Shown one piece after another: positions 13,422-25,700 of a DNA stretch of 64,000 bases. The notes beneath the pieces are model-generated. The model was not told the origin of the DNA. It worked only from the letters and a program-made list of their open reading frames with translations, and made no database searches. Both the position numbers and the translations under genes were made by a program. The stretch comes from Spisula solida (taxonomy: Eukaryota; Mollusca; Bivalvia; Venerida; Mactridae): positions 33,560,760-33,624,759 of the forward strand of contig OX365947.1 of the NCBI GenBank assembly GCA_947247005.1, written 5' to 3'. Each line of letters begins with the position of its first letter. The stretch's first letter is position 1.

Positions 13422-14244
13422 TACTGGTTGGCGAGTAGTTTCCGACAGCGAGCAGTATCCGACATTTGATATTTTTTCGTATTTCAGCGTAGCTTTTCAA
13501 TTAAAGTGAAGAATATAATTAAAGAACTACATCATAGCAACAAGTGTGTGGCAAAATAATACAATTCACGTAAATAAAAAAAACAAAATCAAGAAATACA
13601 CGTAATACAACGATAATTTTCACCTCTTTTGCTGGGGGATCAACTGTTTACGAAAAATGCGCATGCGCAATGAAGCAAACAAGTTCGTCTATTTATAGCC
13701 ATGAGATTGCCAGAGTTGTTGATAAAGCTTATTTTAGCTTACAACAGGCAGCAACGAAATCGACGACCCAAAACGGAAGTCGGCAAAAGAATAATATTGG
13801 CAAAATACGTCGTTATTGACGTCTAACTAATTGACGTCAGAGTTTTTTACTAATTGGAAAACGATATGACTATACGACTTCAATCGCCGTCTGCGTGCAC
13901 TGTAAACTACGATAGACAACTCTTAAACAATATGTACAGTCAATAGGAGTTAATTCCCCTTATTTTAGAGGCTCACTACGAGAAAAATAAAGTATAATTA
14001 GTAAATAAATGCGAAATGTCGGCTACTGCTACTCTTCATCCAATTAATGGCCTAAAATAGTGACCCCTTTGTGGCCCCAATTACAGTACACTGGGTTACG
14101 TTAAAAGTACCAAAAAAGTGACAAATATATCGGACTTGAGCCCAGGATTATTAAAAGGTAAATTATTTTCTTCAAAACCACATCGTATCCCAGAAAAAGT
14201 GAGAAAACATGCAAAAATTGTCGGATACTGCTCGCCAACCAGTA
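13422..14244. mobile_element. Non-autonomous DNA element with TIRs upstream of CFAP126
   Basis: TACTGGTTGGCGAGTAG (13422-13438) pairs with CTGCTCGCCAACCAGTA (14228-14244) with one mismatch. The related motif TGTCGG.TACTGCT recurs inside, near 14016 and 14219, and in reverse at 13456. There is no transposase. It encloses the FOX/NRF-1 pair. Confidence 0.65.
13645..13669. promoter_or_regulatory. Candidate FOX + NRF-1 sites upstream of CFAP126
   Basis: GTAAACA (minus strand, 13645-13651) is a forkhead core of the kind bound by FOXJ1. It lies 6 bp from the palindrome TGCGCATGCGCA (13658-13669), an NRF-1 consensus. The pair is about 600 bp upstream of the CFAP126 start codon. FOXJ1 is a known activator of motile-cilium genes, including Flattop in vertebrates. 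Promoter function here is inferred. Confidence 0.35.
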
Positions 14245-15020
14245 GTGTACTTTTCTTCAGATTATGCACATTGTATTTACACAGGGCATAGATAACAGAA
14301 GTTTATCGAACAGCTCCTGGTTTACATCAATATGTGTTAATAGTACATGCATGTGTTACAGTGTTAATTATTTAATACAATTGACAAAGTTGACCTGTCC
14401 TCCATTTTACTATTTTATTATTTGTGACATACCGGAACCCTGTGTAATATCTGCAAGTCTGGAGGAGTTTAAGTCGAACATCCAGCTTGTACAATTCACA
14501 AAATACTAACTTGAAATTGTATAGTGTAAATACATGTTGGTCATCATGACCCTTTCTAATGGAGTAGGGTGAAAATCCTATATAAAACACCAAAGGACAT
14601 ATTGAATAGTAAATAAAAAATCAACAACACACTTCGCTCTAGATACACCGGTTGTACAGTTTTCCTTGTCGTAAATGTCTACATAGTGGATCTTGACAAG
14701 TATCCCGATTGATGATGATGTTGACCAGCCATTTAAAAAATTTACAGAGCACTTACGGTGGAAAAATATATGAATTCTCAATCAATCATATTTTTCCCAA
14801 CCATAACATTATATTTTAACTAATACATTAGTATTACATGTATGTAACTTTGTAGGCGATATTTTATCAGACGTGTTCCAGACAAATACTAACGCAATCA
14901 TCAGAACTTAAATATCATTCCTGACACAGTCAACGATTTTTATATTTTCACCAATAATATAAATTTTGAAAACAAATGTATATACAGATGATCCTTTCTA
15001 ATATGATAATCGATATATGA

Positions 15021-15060
15021 CAGGGGCGTAATCATCAATTCCAGTCTGGCTACGCCACTG
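15021..15060. mobile_element. 40-bp deletion derivative of a CAGGGGCGTA-ended element
   Basis: CAGGGGCGTA ... TACGCCACTG, flanked on both sides by TATGA (15016-15020 and 15061-15065). The 5-bp target duplication and the ends match the 190-bp copy at 35312. Confidence 0.75.
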
Positions 15061-15794
15061 TATGAGCCGTGAATTTAATGAACCAATTAAGTTGAATCAT
15101 CAGGTTAGAATATATTAAGAATCTAGATACCCGTGTTTACACCTAGAGCTATACATCGATCTACAAAGTCTTTTTTAGTTCTACAAGTGTGTAAAAAATA
15201 CACTGTACGTTGACCAGTCTGACATATTGACAGTTATCTTACGGTGCGTAGTGAAATAAGGTAATGGGTTGTATACTGTGATAGATGTTAGAATTGACAC
15301 GATCGTTTATAATATACGCAATCACAGCAAAATAAGAAATAGAAGTGATGATTCAGCTTCTCATGTTAATACATCTACCTCCTTCTCATGAAATATCGTG
15401 CTGAAGCAATTACACTGGCGACTTCCATCATCAAGGGTAGGTCCGATGTTACTGTAGCGAGGTACTTGTTGAAAGCCATTGCCAATATATAGTCTAATAT
15501 CGGGACAAACCATGGACTCTAGAGAAACAGGGACTTTGGGGTTCCTAGACAAGCACACAAGCACATTATTTCATGCCGTGGCCTGTAACCATGACTAGGA
15601 CCTTGGTTTAAGACTTGGATTACCTGTTCTGTGCTGGCTAGAATGAGTTTATGAATACGAGAATCAAATTAAATTTTGATACATAATTTTGTCTAGACTT
15701 TAAATAGGACTTTAAATAGGAACGAAGAGTCGTCGTTATTTGTAGAATTTAATATATGATAACATCATGTAATTGAGTCCTATTTCAAAATCCT

Positions 15795-15976
15795 TACAGT
15801 AAAACCTCACCTTAAGACCATCTCAATAATAAGACCACCTCAATTAAGACCACAATTGTCAGGTCCATTTTCATCCGTTTGCTAATTGTTCAACCTCACC
15901 ATTTTAAGACCAACTCAATAATGAGACCACTTTAATTAAGGGTCCCAATGTGGTCTTATTATTAGGGTTTTAGTAA
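15795..15976. repeat. Dispersed repeat with 'acagtaaaacctc' start
   Basis: Begins ACAGTAAAACCTCACC and ends in the inverted form GGGTTTTAGTAA. It contains repeats of 'ataagaccac' and 'aattaagacc'. A related end, GAGGTTTCACTGT, lies at about 17915-17927. Confidence 0.5.
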
Positions 15977-16206
15977 AAGTAAGCCAACTCATGAAACTCT
16001 ATTTTAGTATAGATAACATAATTATGACGTTAATCTACATGACTGTATTTTGCCATACGACAATAATTACGAGGTTATATACGTAATTCGTACCTGATAA
16101 CGGAATCTCTTATCTCTGTATTACAAAGTCCCGGATTTTGAAATAATTTCTTAAACAAAACAAATTTTAACAACAGTTAGTGCCGTTAGTTGAAATATCA
16201 CACAAA

Positions 16207-18555
16207 ATGGACGCTAGGCTCGTCATTTGTATTTTGGTTAGTCTATTTTTCGTTGAATATGTATTTACGGATCGCCATGACATTGTATATCTGTATTATG
16301 CTATTCATGAAACAGTTCGTCCACAAAATGCTTAATTGATAGAAATTCGTATTTAAAGTCTTGGCTTAAAAATTTCACAGCCATTCCGAACACCCGTCGT
16401 ATTTGAATAAGAAAGCGTTAAATTGTGACGCCGCGTGACTCGTGATTTATTTTTTCCGCATCCGAACTCCTGTCCATGTTTTATTCACTGCACTCGTGAT
16501 TTAATTTTTCCGCATCCGAACTCCTACCCATGTTTTATTCACCGACAAAATACAAGAACATATTTTTATTTCGTTAACATAACACAACTTCATGCGTATT
16601 CATTGAATATATCACATCATATAAAATTTCATAGGGTGGTCAATTAGAAAGTGTGTATATACGGTGTTTGCTGTCGTTTCAGGGCTTAGCCATCTCCTAT
16701 GAAGTGGCATTTTCTGCTGCCGCTTCGCATGAATCGAATGAAATGGATAGCGTACATTTCTACTATGATGATAGCATGGTAAGAAAACCGAATTCTATAT
16801 AACGTCTATGATAGATCGTTGTCTCAAACTGTATACATGTATATACATTATACTTATTTAAGAAAAGTCTTTTTTGCCCACATTTTAATTCAAGTATATG
16901 TACCAAAAATAATTACTAAACTTTTTTGCCCCACAAACTGTAATATGGTATGGGTCCAGTGCATTAATTAGAATGCACAAGGTGTGTGGAGCAAAACGGT
17001 TAAAGAATCAGAACTACTCACTATACCCCACAAATTACATTGGTCCAATAAAAGTCAAAATGAAGTATGCCAATGTGGATTTTTAGAAAGCTACACCGAT
17101 AAAAGAAATTACACACTTTCTCGGTCAGTCTTGACTCGTAGAATGTTTCTTTGCATGTTAGTTATTTAATATTTATTGGTTTAGTAAGCTGTTCATATTG
17201 GAAGTCACAATAAGGAATCGTTTTACTTTTACCAGTTATACTACATGTTGTTATATTTGAGTAGAATTTAAGCCTCTGCATATTTAGGAAGACGTAGACA
17301 TAGACATACATGTACACGTTATTTGATAAAACATGTGCAATTCTGTCATTTTTGTAACACCAATTAACATCATATTTTATTATTATTTGAATCACTTTCA
17401 TAGTAAATGCACGCTTATCGTGTATCTATATTTTCGTGCTGTATTGCAACAGCTGCATGATGGAGGTGCCATTTTACTGCAACATAATAAGTTAACCACA
17501 CTTTCACTTTCAGCATTATTTCATAGTAGCCACAAAAGGATCCTGCTTCATGGCTCCATTAACACGCGATGAACGTGACCACGTGTACACAAATGCAGGA
17601 ATAGAAGACCTCGAGGTATATAGTATGATGGGCCAAGGCTTTGCATTGTCATATAGTTTACAAACACTGTTCCTTTGCACCAGAATAAAAAATACGGACC
17701 GCAACAAAATTGAATCTGACATTTTTTCGGAGGTGTGAAATTTCGCTCGGATGATTGACTCGAGATAAACGGTAACTAATTATCGTTGAAAATTGTTGAA
17801 TGGACCGACACCTGCGCTCGAATAAGACCGGGTTAATGTACAATATAGAACAAATTCGCAGGGAAATTTGCTCGAAATAGGTCGGTTGCTCGAATAATCG
17901 CTGCTCGTATTACCGAGGTTTCACTGTATTATCAATATATCAAAGAACTTTATATTAAATAAACCAATTTAGCCTATACATATGTACATTTTTCTTCAAT
18001 TCCACATATACTAGAAATTTAATCATAATCAGACAAGCATTTGACAAGCGAAACAACGCTTGCATTCAGCTCATAATCTCGAGATATAACAGGCGCATGT
18101 CAGATTAATCATTAAAGAACTAACATATAATATTGTACTAGACATGCATAACGTTTCCTCTGATATCAGGTGCCTCTAATGGCATGTACCACTTCTGACC
18201 TGATTGTTTTTTTAATTAACACCATGTCGGTTATTAGACTAAATACGGTAACTAATACATAGAGATATCTTGTGTATGTGAGTTAGGACTATAATGGAGA
18301 ACAGGCTTAGTTATGAAGTACAGTATGTACATGAATTAACAGTATGTACATTATACAGCTTTGTAATTATATTTATAGTTGACGATGATGCGGGATTGGT
18401 TAGGTGTTTTACCCGAGACAAGGATCTACCATGATGACGATCATTTGCCAACAAATATCCAGAGATGGTGTGGTCACAAAGATTTGTTTCTTCTAGAACG
18501 TACCATGAATGAAACAAGCACACCTGTTTCACCACTCGCCTCGAATTCACCTTAA
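16207..18555 (+). CDS. Small secreted protein, BRICHOS-like
   Basis: Four exons, all joined in phase 0: 16207-16236, 16683-16778, 17514-17615, 18379-18555. Together they encode 134 aa. Every intron begins GT and ends AG, and AATAAA lies 76 nt after the stop. Residues 1-24 (MDARLVICILGLAIS...) look like a signal peptide, so the product is probably secreted. The mature part contains YYDDSMHYFIVATKGSCFMA and later NIQRWCGHKDLFLLE. This is a D...(I/V)...C-F/Y-x-x-x-L pattern followed by a second Cys before a hydrophobic strand, with only these two Cys after the signal region. That arrangement resembles the BRICHOS fold (ITM2, gastrokine, chondromodulin), where one Asp and two Cys are conserved. 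Family assignment is inference from pattern; the gene model is stronger than the name. It reads divergently from CFAP126, and intron 3 holds a dispersed repeat (17712-17932). Confidence 0.55.
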
Positions 18556-18630
18556 TATGTAATCACGTGATTAGTTCAGATAAAATATCTTTGTCATTTG
18601 CATTCGAATTATATTATATTTACATTTATC

Positions 18631-18636
18631 AATAAA
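18631..18636 (+). promoter_or_regulatory. Polyadenylation signal of the BRICHOS-like gene
   Basis: AATAAA 76 nt downstream of the stop codon at 18555, the expected position for a short 3' UTR. Confidence 0.5.
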
Positions 18637-18747
18637 AAATGGGTTTAATTTGGCAGAAACAGCATCATGCTGTTGTAGCCTATTGCGCAATGATACTGCG
18701 TCAACACTTGGAATTTCAGTCTCACAAAAAGATTATATTAAATCAGA

Positions 18748-18787
18748 CAGGGAAGGCAGCACTCAACTTAGCCAGCCGAGCACGGAA
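18748..18787 (-). repeat. Copy of a dispersed 'gctcggctggttcagttg' repeat
   Basis: On the minus strand this reads GTGCTCGGCTGGCTAAGTTG, then AGTGCTGCCTTCCCTGTCT. It matches plus-strand copies at about 39107-39206 and 59200-59320. The open frame at 18650-19117 runs through it and has no ATG. Confidence 0.6.
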
Positions 18788-20030
18788 AACATTAAAAACA
18801 CACAAAGCACTGAAAACACGACATCCCGTCCCGAAAGTCCGCCGCCTCAGTCAGTCAAACTAAAACGGAACAAGAGCCATGCGACGAGAAAACAACAACC
18901 GGACACCACATACCACAAGGACAATCTACAACATATATATAGTGTACATGCAATTTTGAAAGATACGAAGCAGCCTCGTGCTGGACAACGAATTGCAGAA
19001 TGGCACATACAAAATGAACAAAGTTCAACAAAAAGGCACAATGGCGAAAATATTTTGTATTTTTACTATAAAGTGTACAATACATACATAAATCTTCAAA
19101 GTGAACTGAACAAATGAAGTAATTTGTAAATTCGGGAGAATAATAAGACCACAATATGGAGACTCTTGAACACTGCACGTGTTGTGTTGGTCTCAATTAT
19201 CCTTTGGAATCAACTGCCCCATTCCTTCGTTGACCAAAATTCAATATACGTGTAACATGATGAGTATGTTACTATTAAATCAACACTGGAATCAAAATTC
19301 TTTCAAAAATCATTATTAGGTAAAATCTCTAAAATTGAAAATGACGTTCTTATCGAAGTTTTCTCAAGTTCAATAAAGCTAGGACGAAAATGCGAAATTT
19401 TTGTCACAGAATAAAGCTAAAAAGGTATTTAACCAGTTAAATAGTGCTCGTAGAAAAAATAGTATATTGATTTGAAAGTTTAATCCATATACATGTAAAT
19501 ATAATATTGATTTGAAAGTTTAACCCATATACATGTAACAATCTATATAAGGAACACTCAGATAATTTTGACTCAGATGATTTGAAACCTAGACTTAGTG
19601 CCTATATGTTATGAATTGAATTTTCGCAAACATCTGGATTAAGGCATTTGTTGCATTGACAGTAGGCTAAATATTGCATAAAACTTTTTAATGTGAGCTT
19701 TCTATTGATATAATATATTATGTCATATTATATTCATATTATGAAGTTGCCATATGGGATGATTGGGATCAATATTTTTCTTGTGAAAGTCGGTTGTAAT
19801 GGGAAACACATTAGGTCTATATGGGACACCCTGTGCATATGGATGTTCTTGTTTCAAGCGCAGGTTCGGAGATTGTGACAGGGGATCAGGACATCATCCT
19901 GAGTGTTTGGCAGAATTGTGTTTTCTTATAACTTAACAAATTACAAGTTTGACAGGACTAGAGTCTGAAAAGAGTTTCACCGTACAGTTTGAATGGAAAC
20001 TACTTCGTGCAATGTGATTTTTGGCTGTAT
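18788..20030. other. Intergenic, mostly unrecognised
   Basis: Contains a 36-39-bp tandem duplication at about 19464-19536 (ATATTGATTTGAAAGTTTAA twice, each followed by CCATATACATGTAA). Otherwise AT-rich without supported exons. Confidence 0.4.
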
Positions 20031-20039
20031 TGATGCTTT

Positions 20040-20098
20040 TACTATTCAAATTGATGTTACTCACGTGCGTAAGTGCGTATGGCTGGCTACGCCCCTCC
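20040..20098. mobile_element. Solo end of the CAG(T/G)GGCGTAGC family
   Basis: Matches the right ~60 bp of the 35312-35501 copy, sharing CACGTGCGTAAGTGCGTA and the terminus CTGGCTACGCCCCT. No matching left end was found. Confidence 0.6.
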
Positions 20099-20637
20099 GT
20101 ACTGTATGTTCCGTTTTACAAAACACGAGGGTCATTCATTTAATACCCGGACGATAGATATTGCAGGAAAACTAACGGACTGATATTGATGAAAACTTAC
20201 AAGAATACATTCACACCATTCCTTAATTTACATACAAAATTTCAACTTGTTGCGACGAAGGGTTTACACAATATTAGTGTTTTAATAAGTACATGTAACG
20301 CGAGTCGGTCCAAGTCGACGTAAAAATATCGTAACGTTACGCCATTTTCGCTCCTAAAACGGGACACTTTTTCTCTATTTGATCATCGTTTTGGAGCAAT
20401 AAAGTCACTCGAGAACAAACATAAAAAATTACCATTTTAATAAGTTCGGTAGTGATGTTAAATGCTGTATCCACCATAATTTCGCATGGTTCCGTAATTA
20501 CTATAGCAGTTATTATCACCCTGCATTGGATCATCGCGAGGTGATTCTTGTCATCATGACACTCAACCACTTTTCTAATTGGTCACTTTTCAAACTCCCG
20601 AAATGCCTTCAACTGTGATCATATTATTTGATGACGA

Positions 20638-20727
20638 TTCGCGCACATTAAAAGTACAGAAATGACACGGAACACATGCCCGTTGTCACTAAACAGCGCT
20701 TCGCGCACATTAAAAGTACAGAAATGA
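20638..20727. repeat. 28-bp direct duplication
   Basis: TTCGCGCACATTAAAAGTAC followed by AGAAATGA occurs near 20638 and again near 20699, 61 bp apart. Confidence 0.8.
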
Positions 20728-21223
20728 GTCGACATCAAACGTTTTATAACATTACGTAGATGTAGAACGTTATGTGTATAATACATGTTGTTTTCCGTTG
20801 AAAATAGGAATTTTACCACGCACCCTTTGACATCACGGAAATACATTAGTTCTGTGTATATCTGTGTTGACATTTAGACTTTAAAAATGCGAGTTGTTTA
20901 TCTCAGACCAGCGATGGTTTTTTCGATAACGTTTTCCTAAAGGTTATCAACAGATTGATAGCGATAGATATACTTCCAAAATGATTATGAAAAATCGGAC
21001 ATTGTTCACTACAAAAATGTATTTCTTACTGTGATTTCGTGTCGTCTGCAAAATCAAAGACCTTTAGTTGGTTCGATTTACTGTCTTTTAACAATTTATG
21101 AGTTACCTCCCCTTTTTAAATTACGCCATTTGCAAAACAACCGGAAATGCGATATTTCGTTTATTATTTTGCTACAGAGGTTGGTAGATTTAGTAGATAA
21201 TATCATATTCTAGTCTCACAAAC

Positions 21224-21370
21224 ATGGCAAATGCTTTGGTGTTTTTACGATTTTCAAACCGAAACACTTCATTTGACAAACTCAATATCCCTTTCCACTT
21301 GATGATAGATCTACAGAATGTCTCTTGCCTAGTCAAACCATTTCGACGCAATCTATACAGGGATGCCTGA
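21224..21370 (+). CDS. Possible 48-aa small ORF upstream of the 12-finger gene
   Basis: ATG in strong context (ACAAACATGG) opens a 48-codon frame starting MANALVFLRFSNRN and ending RRNLYRDA-stop. It lies about 80 nt after an ETS-like CCGGAAATGCG motif (21141-21151), so it may sit in the promoter-proximal first exon of the 12-finger gene, as an upstream ORF or separate small protein. No family is recognised. The opposite strand is also open here, so chance is a real alternative. Confidence 0.2.
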   Translation: MANALVFLRFSNRNTSFDKLNIPFHLMIDLQNVSCLVKPFRRNLYRDA

Positions 21371-21427
21371 TGTATAGGGGCTGGACCGTCAGAATTTAAA
21401 GCAGCCACTTGCAGACAGCTTATCTGT

Positions 21428-21668
21428 CTAGTCTCTTGCCTAGGTTGCCTGGTTGGTCTGTTGGTTTCTCCGATTCTCGTACCCATCTGCATAAGTGCAT
21501 GTCCCTGGTTCAAATCTCTACCCAGATACTGAACATTTCAGAAACGCTTTCTGTGTTTCCCGCCCAACTAAAGATGAACTGGTTGGAAACCTAGAGGTTG
21601 CCTTGCATGCGTTTAACCAAGGAGTCTATTCTGAAAGAGCTGGGGCACAGCCAACCAACCAGTGCACC
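21428..21668 (+). repeat. SINE-like element, plus-strand copy
   Basis: tRNA-like head with A-box TTGGTCTGTTGG and B-box CTGGTTCAAATCTC. The body shares ATTTCAGAAACGCTTT, CCAACTAAAGATGAA (one base different) and CTGAAAGAGCT with the minus-strand copy at 53.6-53.84 kb. Confidence 0.6.
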
Positions 21669-22761
21669 CCGATTTCTTGTATCTGTATAATCACAAATTT
21701 GACTTTCTTTATTCCATAAATCCATATCTTCCATGTGAGAACAAATCCAACATGTGGTATCAAATGCATGATGTCACCTGTTTTTATACATGTACATGAA
21801 AATGTAATAATTTGTGATGTCATTTCAACTTGGTTTAAACTTTATATAGCAATCTGAAAAAATGAATCTGTCATACTTGACTTTGTGAGCAATTTTTCTT
21901 ACACTCATCGCGAAAACAAATTTTACGCAGGGCAGTCGCTTAATAACCTGCATGACCTGTGTTTTCTAGACTTTTTTAAGAAATGTTGATCTCCGTAGAC
22001 AATCAATGATACTAAGATCCTTTATCATGGCTTTATGTCTCTTCCCTTAATGATTATATCACGAGAATCAACTACAATGTAAACTATAGCAGCCAGTCTA
22101 GGGTCACTTAAAACTACAAGTTTATTTTAAGATTAAAATGTTCGTATGGAATAAGATAATATTGTAGTTGAGGACAGATGGTAAGGCTTCATGCTTGCTT
22201 TAGCTGGTCACTAACATAAGTTTGACTTTTGTAGTTTTGTACGTACATTTACTTGTCTCTATTTTTCAGATGATTGCACATTATGGAACCTGTAGAGATG
22301 ACTCTGTTGGCTACTTTCGCAGAATAACATGTACATGTATAATTCAAGCATAAAGCCTAAAGATTGAAGTTCATGCACATTACACTCGTATAGACTTATA
22401 AAGTTATACTTTATTTTAAATTGAGACCAGGCCTCATTTATATTACATCTACGAAACTGATACAGAATGATTGATCCTGAGATTCGTTCACATCACAAGT
22501 CGACATCTTTGGTTGTACCTGTACATGAAAACAAGCGGATTGTGGCTCATCCTTCCACTAGTGTGCCAAACTGTATTCACTTATTAGCCAAGATCATGGA
22601 TATGAGGAGGAATCAAACGACGGTCACGCAGCCTTGGATTAATTAATGGTCAAATATTTTCACAAAAGGTAAAAAAATCGTGAGATATTAAGTGTATGTA
22701 AAGGATCATCTACCCGTGGATAAAAAATGGAAAGAAAAAGTCAGTGTTTCAATTAGCAGCC

Positions 22762-25700
22762 ATGGCAGTAATAGTAAATGAACTATTGAAAGTCAAAAAC
22801 ACTATGGATCACAAAAATGACAACCTGTTTCACCGCCAGTTGTCTGACGATACTGTATCAGAGAGGCAGACCCACATTTGTAACGATGCAAAACAAACAT
22901 CAAGCGCTGAACATGAAAAAAGTAGTCATCTTTGTGGTGAATGTTCCCATTCCTTTCCTTCAATTTGCCTTCTACATGAGCATATGATGACCACCCATTG
23001 GTTGAGTGGATCTTATAGTTATAACTATGCAATACATACAGCTTTTCCAAAGTTTGAAAGCTTGTGTCAATTCACACAGACTGAAGCTAGTGGTTTCAGC
23101 AGGGAGGGGGAGTATGACATCGAATGTACTGATGATCTAGGTGAGGTCTATATGGACGTGGATTGTTCAGTAGATGATGTGTCAGAATCTGACAAATGTA
23201 AAGAAGTCACTGACAATATAGAAAATGACGGCTACCAATCTGATCGGACTGACCTGTATTTTGTACAGAAAGAACCTAATCGTAATGAAACAGGTAAAGT
23301 GACATCTTCAAGTAGACAAATAAAATCAGAGTCGGGTAAGACTAGCAAGTCTGTCAAAAAACATTGCAAGAATAATTCATCGGGACTAAAGAAATCTCAG
23401 GATAGGAAAGCAAATTCTGGTCGTAAATCCAGGAGAAAGCCGACTGTTGTTTGCAGGAATATAACTGTAAAGGATTCAATTGTAAAAAACAAAAAAGTGC
23501 TATGTGATACTCACAATGAGGAGGCAGGTAAATTGGATAAAAGTCCGGAGTTAAAATCAGATGTAGGTGTACTTACCGAGTTTAAAGTTGAGATAGATGA
23601 GAATCAAACTATGGAGTGCTATAATGAATGTAAATGTTATCTATGTGGTGTTACATTCTCCGTGAAGCATGCATTACTGAGACATGAGCAACAGAAACAT
23701 TCAAATGAAATGAAATACCAATGTGACCATTGTGATAAAAAATTTATGAGAAATTTTAATTTGGAGAAGCATGTAACTCGAGTCCATACTAAAGCTAACA
23801 AAGTTAAGACAATACAAAAGGACTACATTATACCTAGTCAAAGTGATGTGAAGTCAAACTGTGCTTTGGAGTCTGATTTTACTTTAATCATTGATGAGAA
23901 AGAAACTGGTGAATCTACTTTGAAGAAAATGAGTCGCCGACGTCGAACTAACGCTGAAGTGGAAATGATGAAGACACCCCACACCTGTGAGATATGTGGT
24001 CAGACCATGCCTAAATATAAAATGGATGTTCATAGACGCTTACATACAGGTTGGTATTATACTTGCAATAAAAATGTAGTATGTTAGTAATTATCTTGTA
24101 ATCTAGGCAGCTTGCACAGCTTTTTTTTCTGTGCCGGGTTTGATAAATATCTTTAAACTGAGAGTGTGAACTATTTATTTTTCATTGTTCGGCATACATG
24201 TATCAAGCAAATTTTAACTCTTACTGTATTTAAACAAATCGGGGATATATGAGACGAAAGGGTTTATTTAGTAATTAATTTATTTGTTATTACTTTTATA
24301 ATGTAGTCATTTCATTTGAAGTATTCATTTGCAGTCTCAAAATATGCATATTCTCAGATCTATCAAATATTATTATTATACCCGCACAAAATGTTTTGGT
24401 GGTATTAAAGTTATGGTGGTTATATTTATACTTCTTTATTTTATGGTTATATATGATTATATATTATTCAGTATATGTATTTATAAATTTCAGGTGAACG
24501 CCCTTTTGTCTGCTCCATTTGTGGGAAGGGACTCATTAGTCAAAATAAACTTAGTCGGCATATGATGATCCACGCAGAGAAAAAGAAACATACATGTGAT
24601 GTATGCGGTGTAGGTTTTCATATGAAATACAAGTTACGAATGCATATGCATATACACACAGGTAATAAAATAATACCAAACATCTGTAATTAAATTAAAC
24701 CAATGCATAATCAGTCACTTGAATAGACTCAGAGCTGTCTTAGAGGCATATCGACGATTCCGATATATGGGATGACAAGTACCAACCATACATCAATATG
24801 TCAATTTGCACATATAGATGAACCAGCTGGTAACTTGCCCATCAGTCATGATTCACTTATTTCTACACTGTATCTATTGGGTATATATTCAGCTTTTGAA
24901 AGAAGCAGCTTTGGTTTAAGTTTTGACTTGACCCATTTTGCCATTTGTAAACTTCCATATAACCAAAAATAGTGTTTTGTGCAGGAAAAATGAGGGGGTT
25001 ATTCCATTCATTTACCTATGTATCAATATTTCAAAATTTGAATCAATAAGCGATCGGCTAAAAAATATCGTCAATACATTGATATGGCTTCTATCAATGA
25101 CAACTCTAAAATTTAATAGACTCATTGTTTTTAATCAGGCCTAAATTCTTTAAAAAATCAATTGAAGTTAAAGCTAAAACAAATTATCTCATACATCATT
25201 TTCTTGCAAAATCAGACTCAAAATTGGTATGATCACAATATGAAAAATAAATTTCAAGAGCTCCAGCTTTAGATAATGTCGCCATGCATGCAGTAAATGA
25301 CAGATTTTAGCAAAATCTCCAATTTGAGCAAAATCTCCAGTTTTGAGCAAAATCTCCAGTTTTGAGCAGGCCTGAATGTTCTAAGTGGACAAACATTCAT
25401 TGTGAGAAAATCGACTTCTACAAAATGAGTATCCCTGTATACATGTGATACTACATGTAACATACCTGTAAGGTGGGACATGATGTCAAAATTACCTGAC
25501 AATATAATCCTTCATCCATGAAATCAACTAAACTTAATTCACCAGGAATATTTATGATTTTACTATATCAGTTAAGTTTGATTAGCCCATCAGGCTCAAC
25601 GAAAAGTTTTTTAAATTGTCAGTCCGAATTGGTACAATTAGTGAATGCATGTTCCTCTTTGTCTATTAGAAAATTACAGGATTTTCTGTCAGACCGAATC

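Noticed and set aside
17333..17572. 79-codon plus frame that looks faintly like the end of a C1q domain (LLQHNKLTTLSLSALF)
   Set aside because: Another frame here is a well-supported, phase-matched exon of the BRICHOS-like gene, and this one lacks splice support.
18650..19117. 155-codon plus frame rich in Ser, Thr and Lys
   Set aside because: Opens with TTG and contains no ATG, begins just after a polyadenylation signal, and runs through a dispersed repeat at 18748-18787.
21190..21513. 107-codon minus frame opposite the 48-aa ORF
   Set aside because: Half of it lies in a SINE-like repeat; no ATG in good context.
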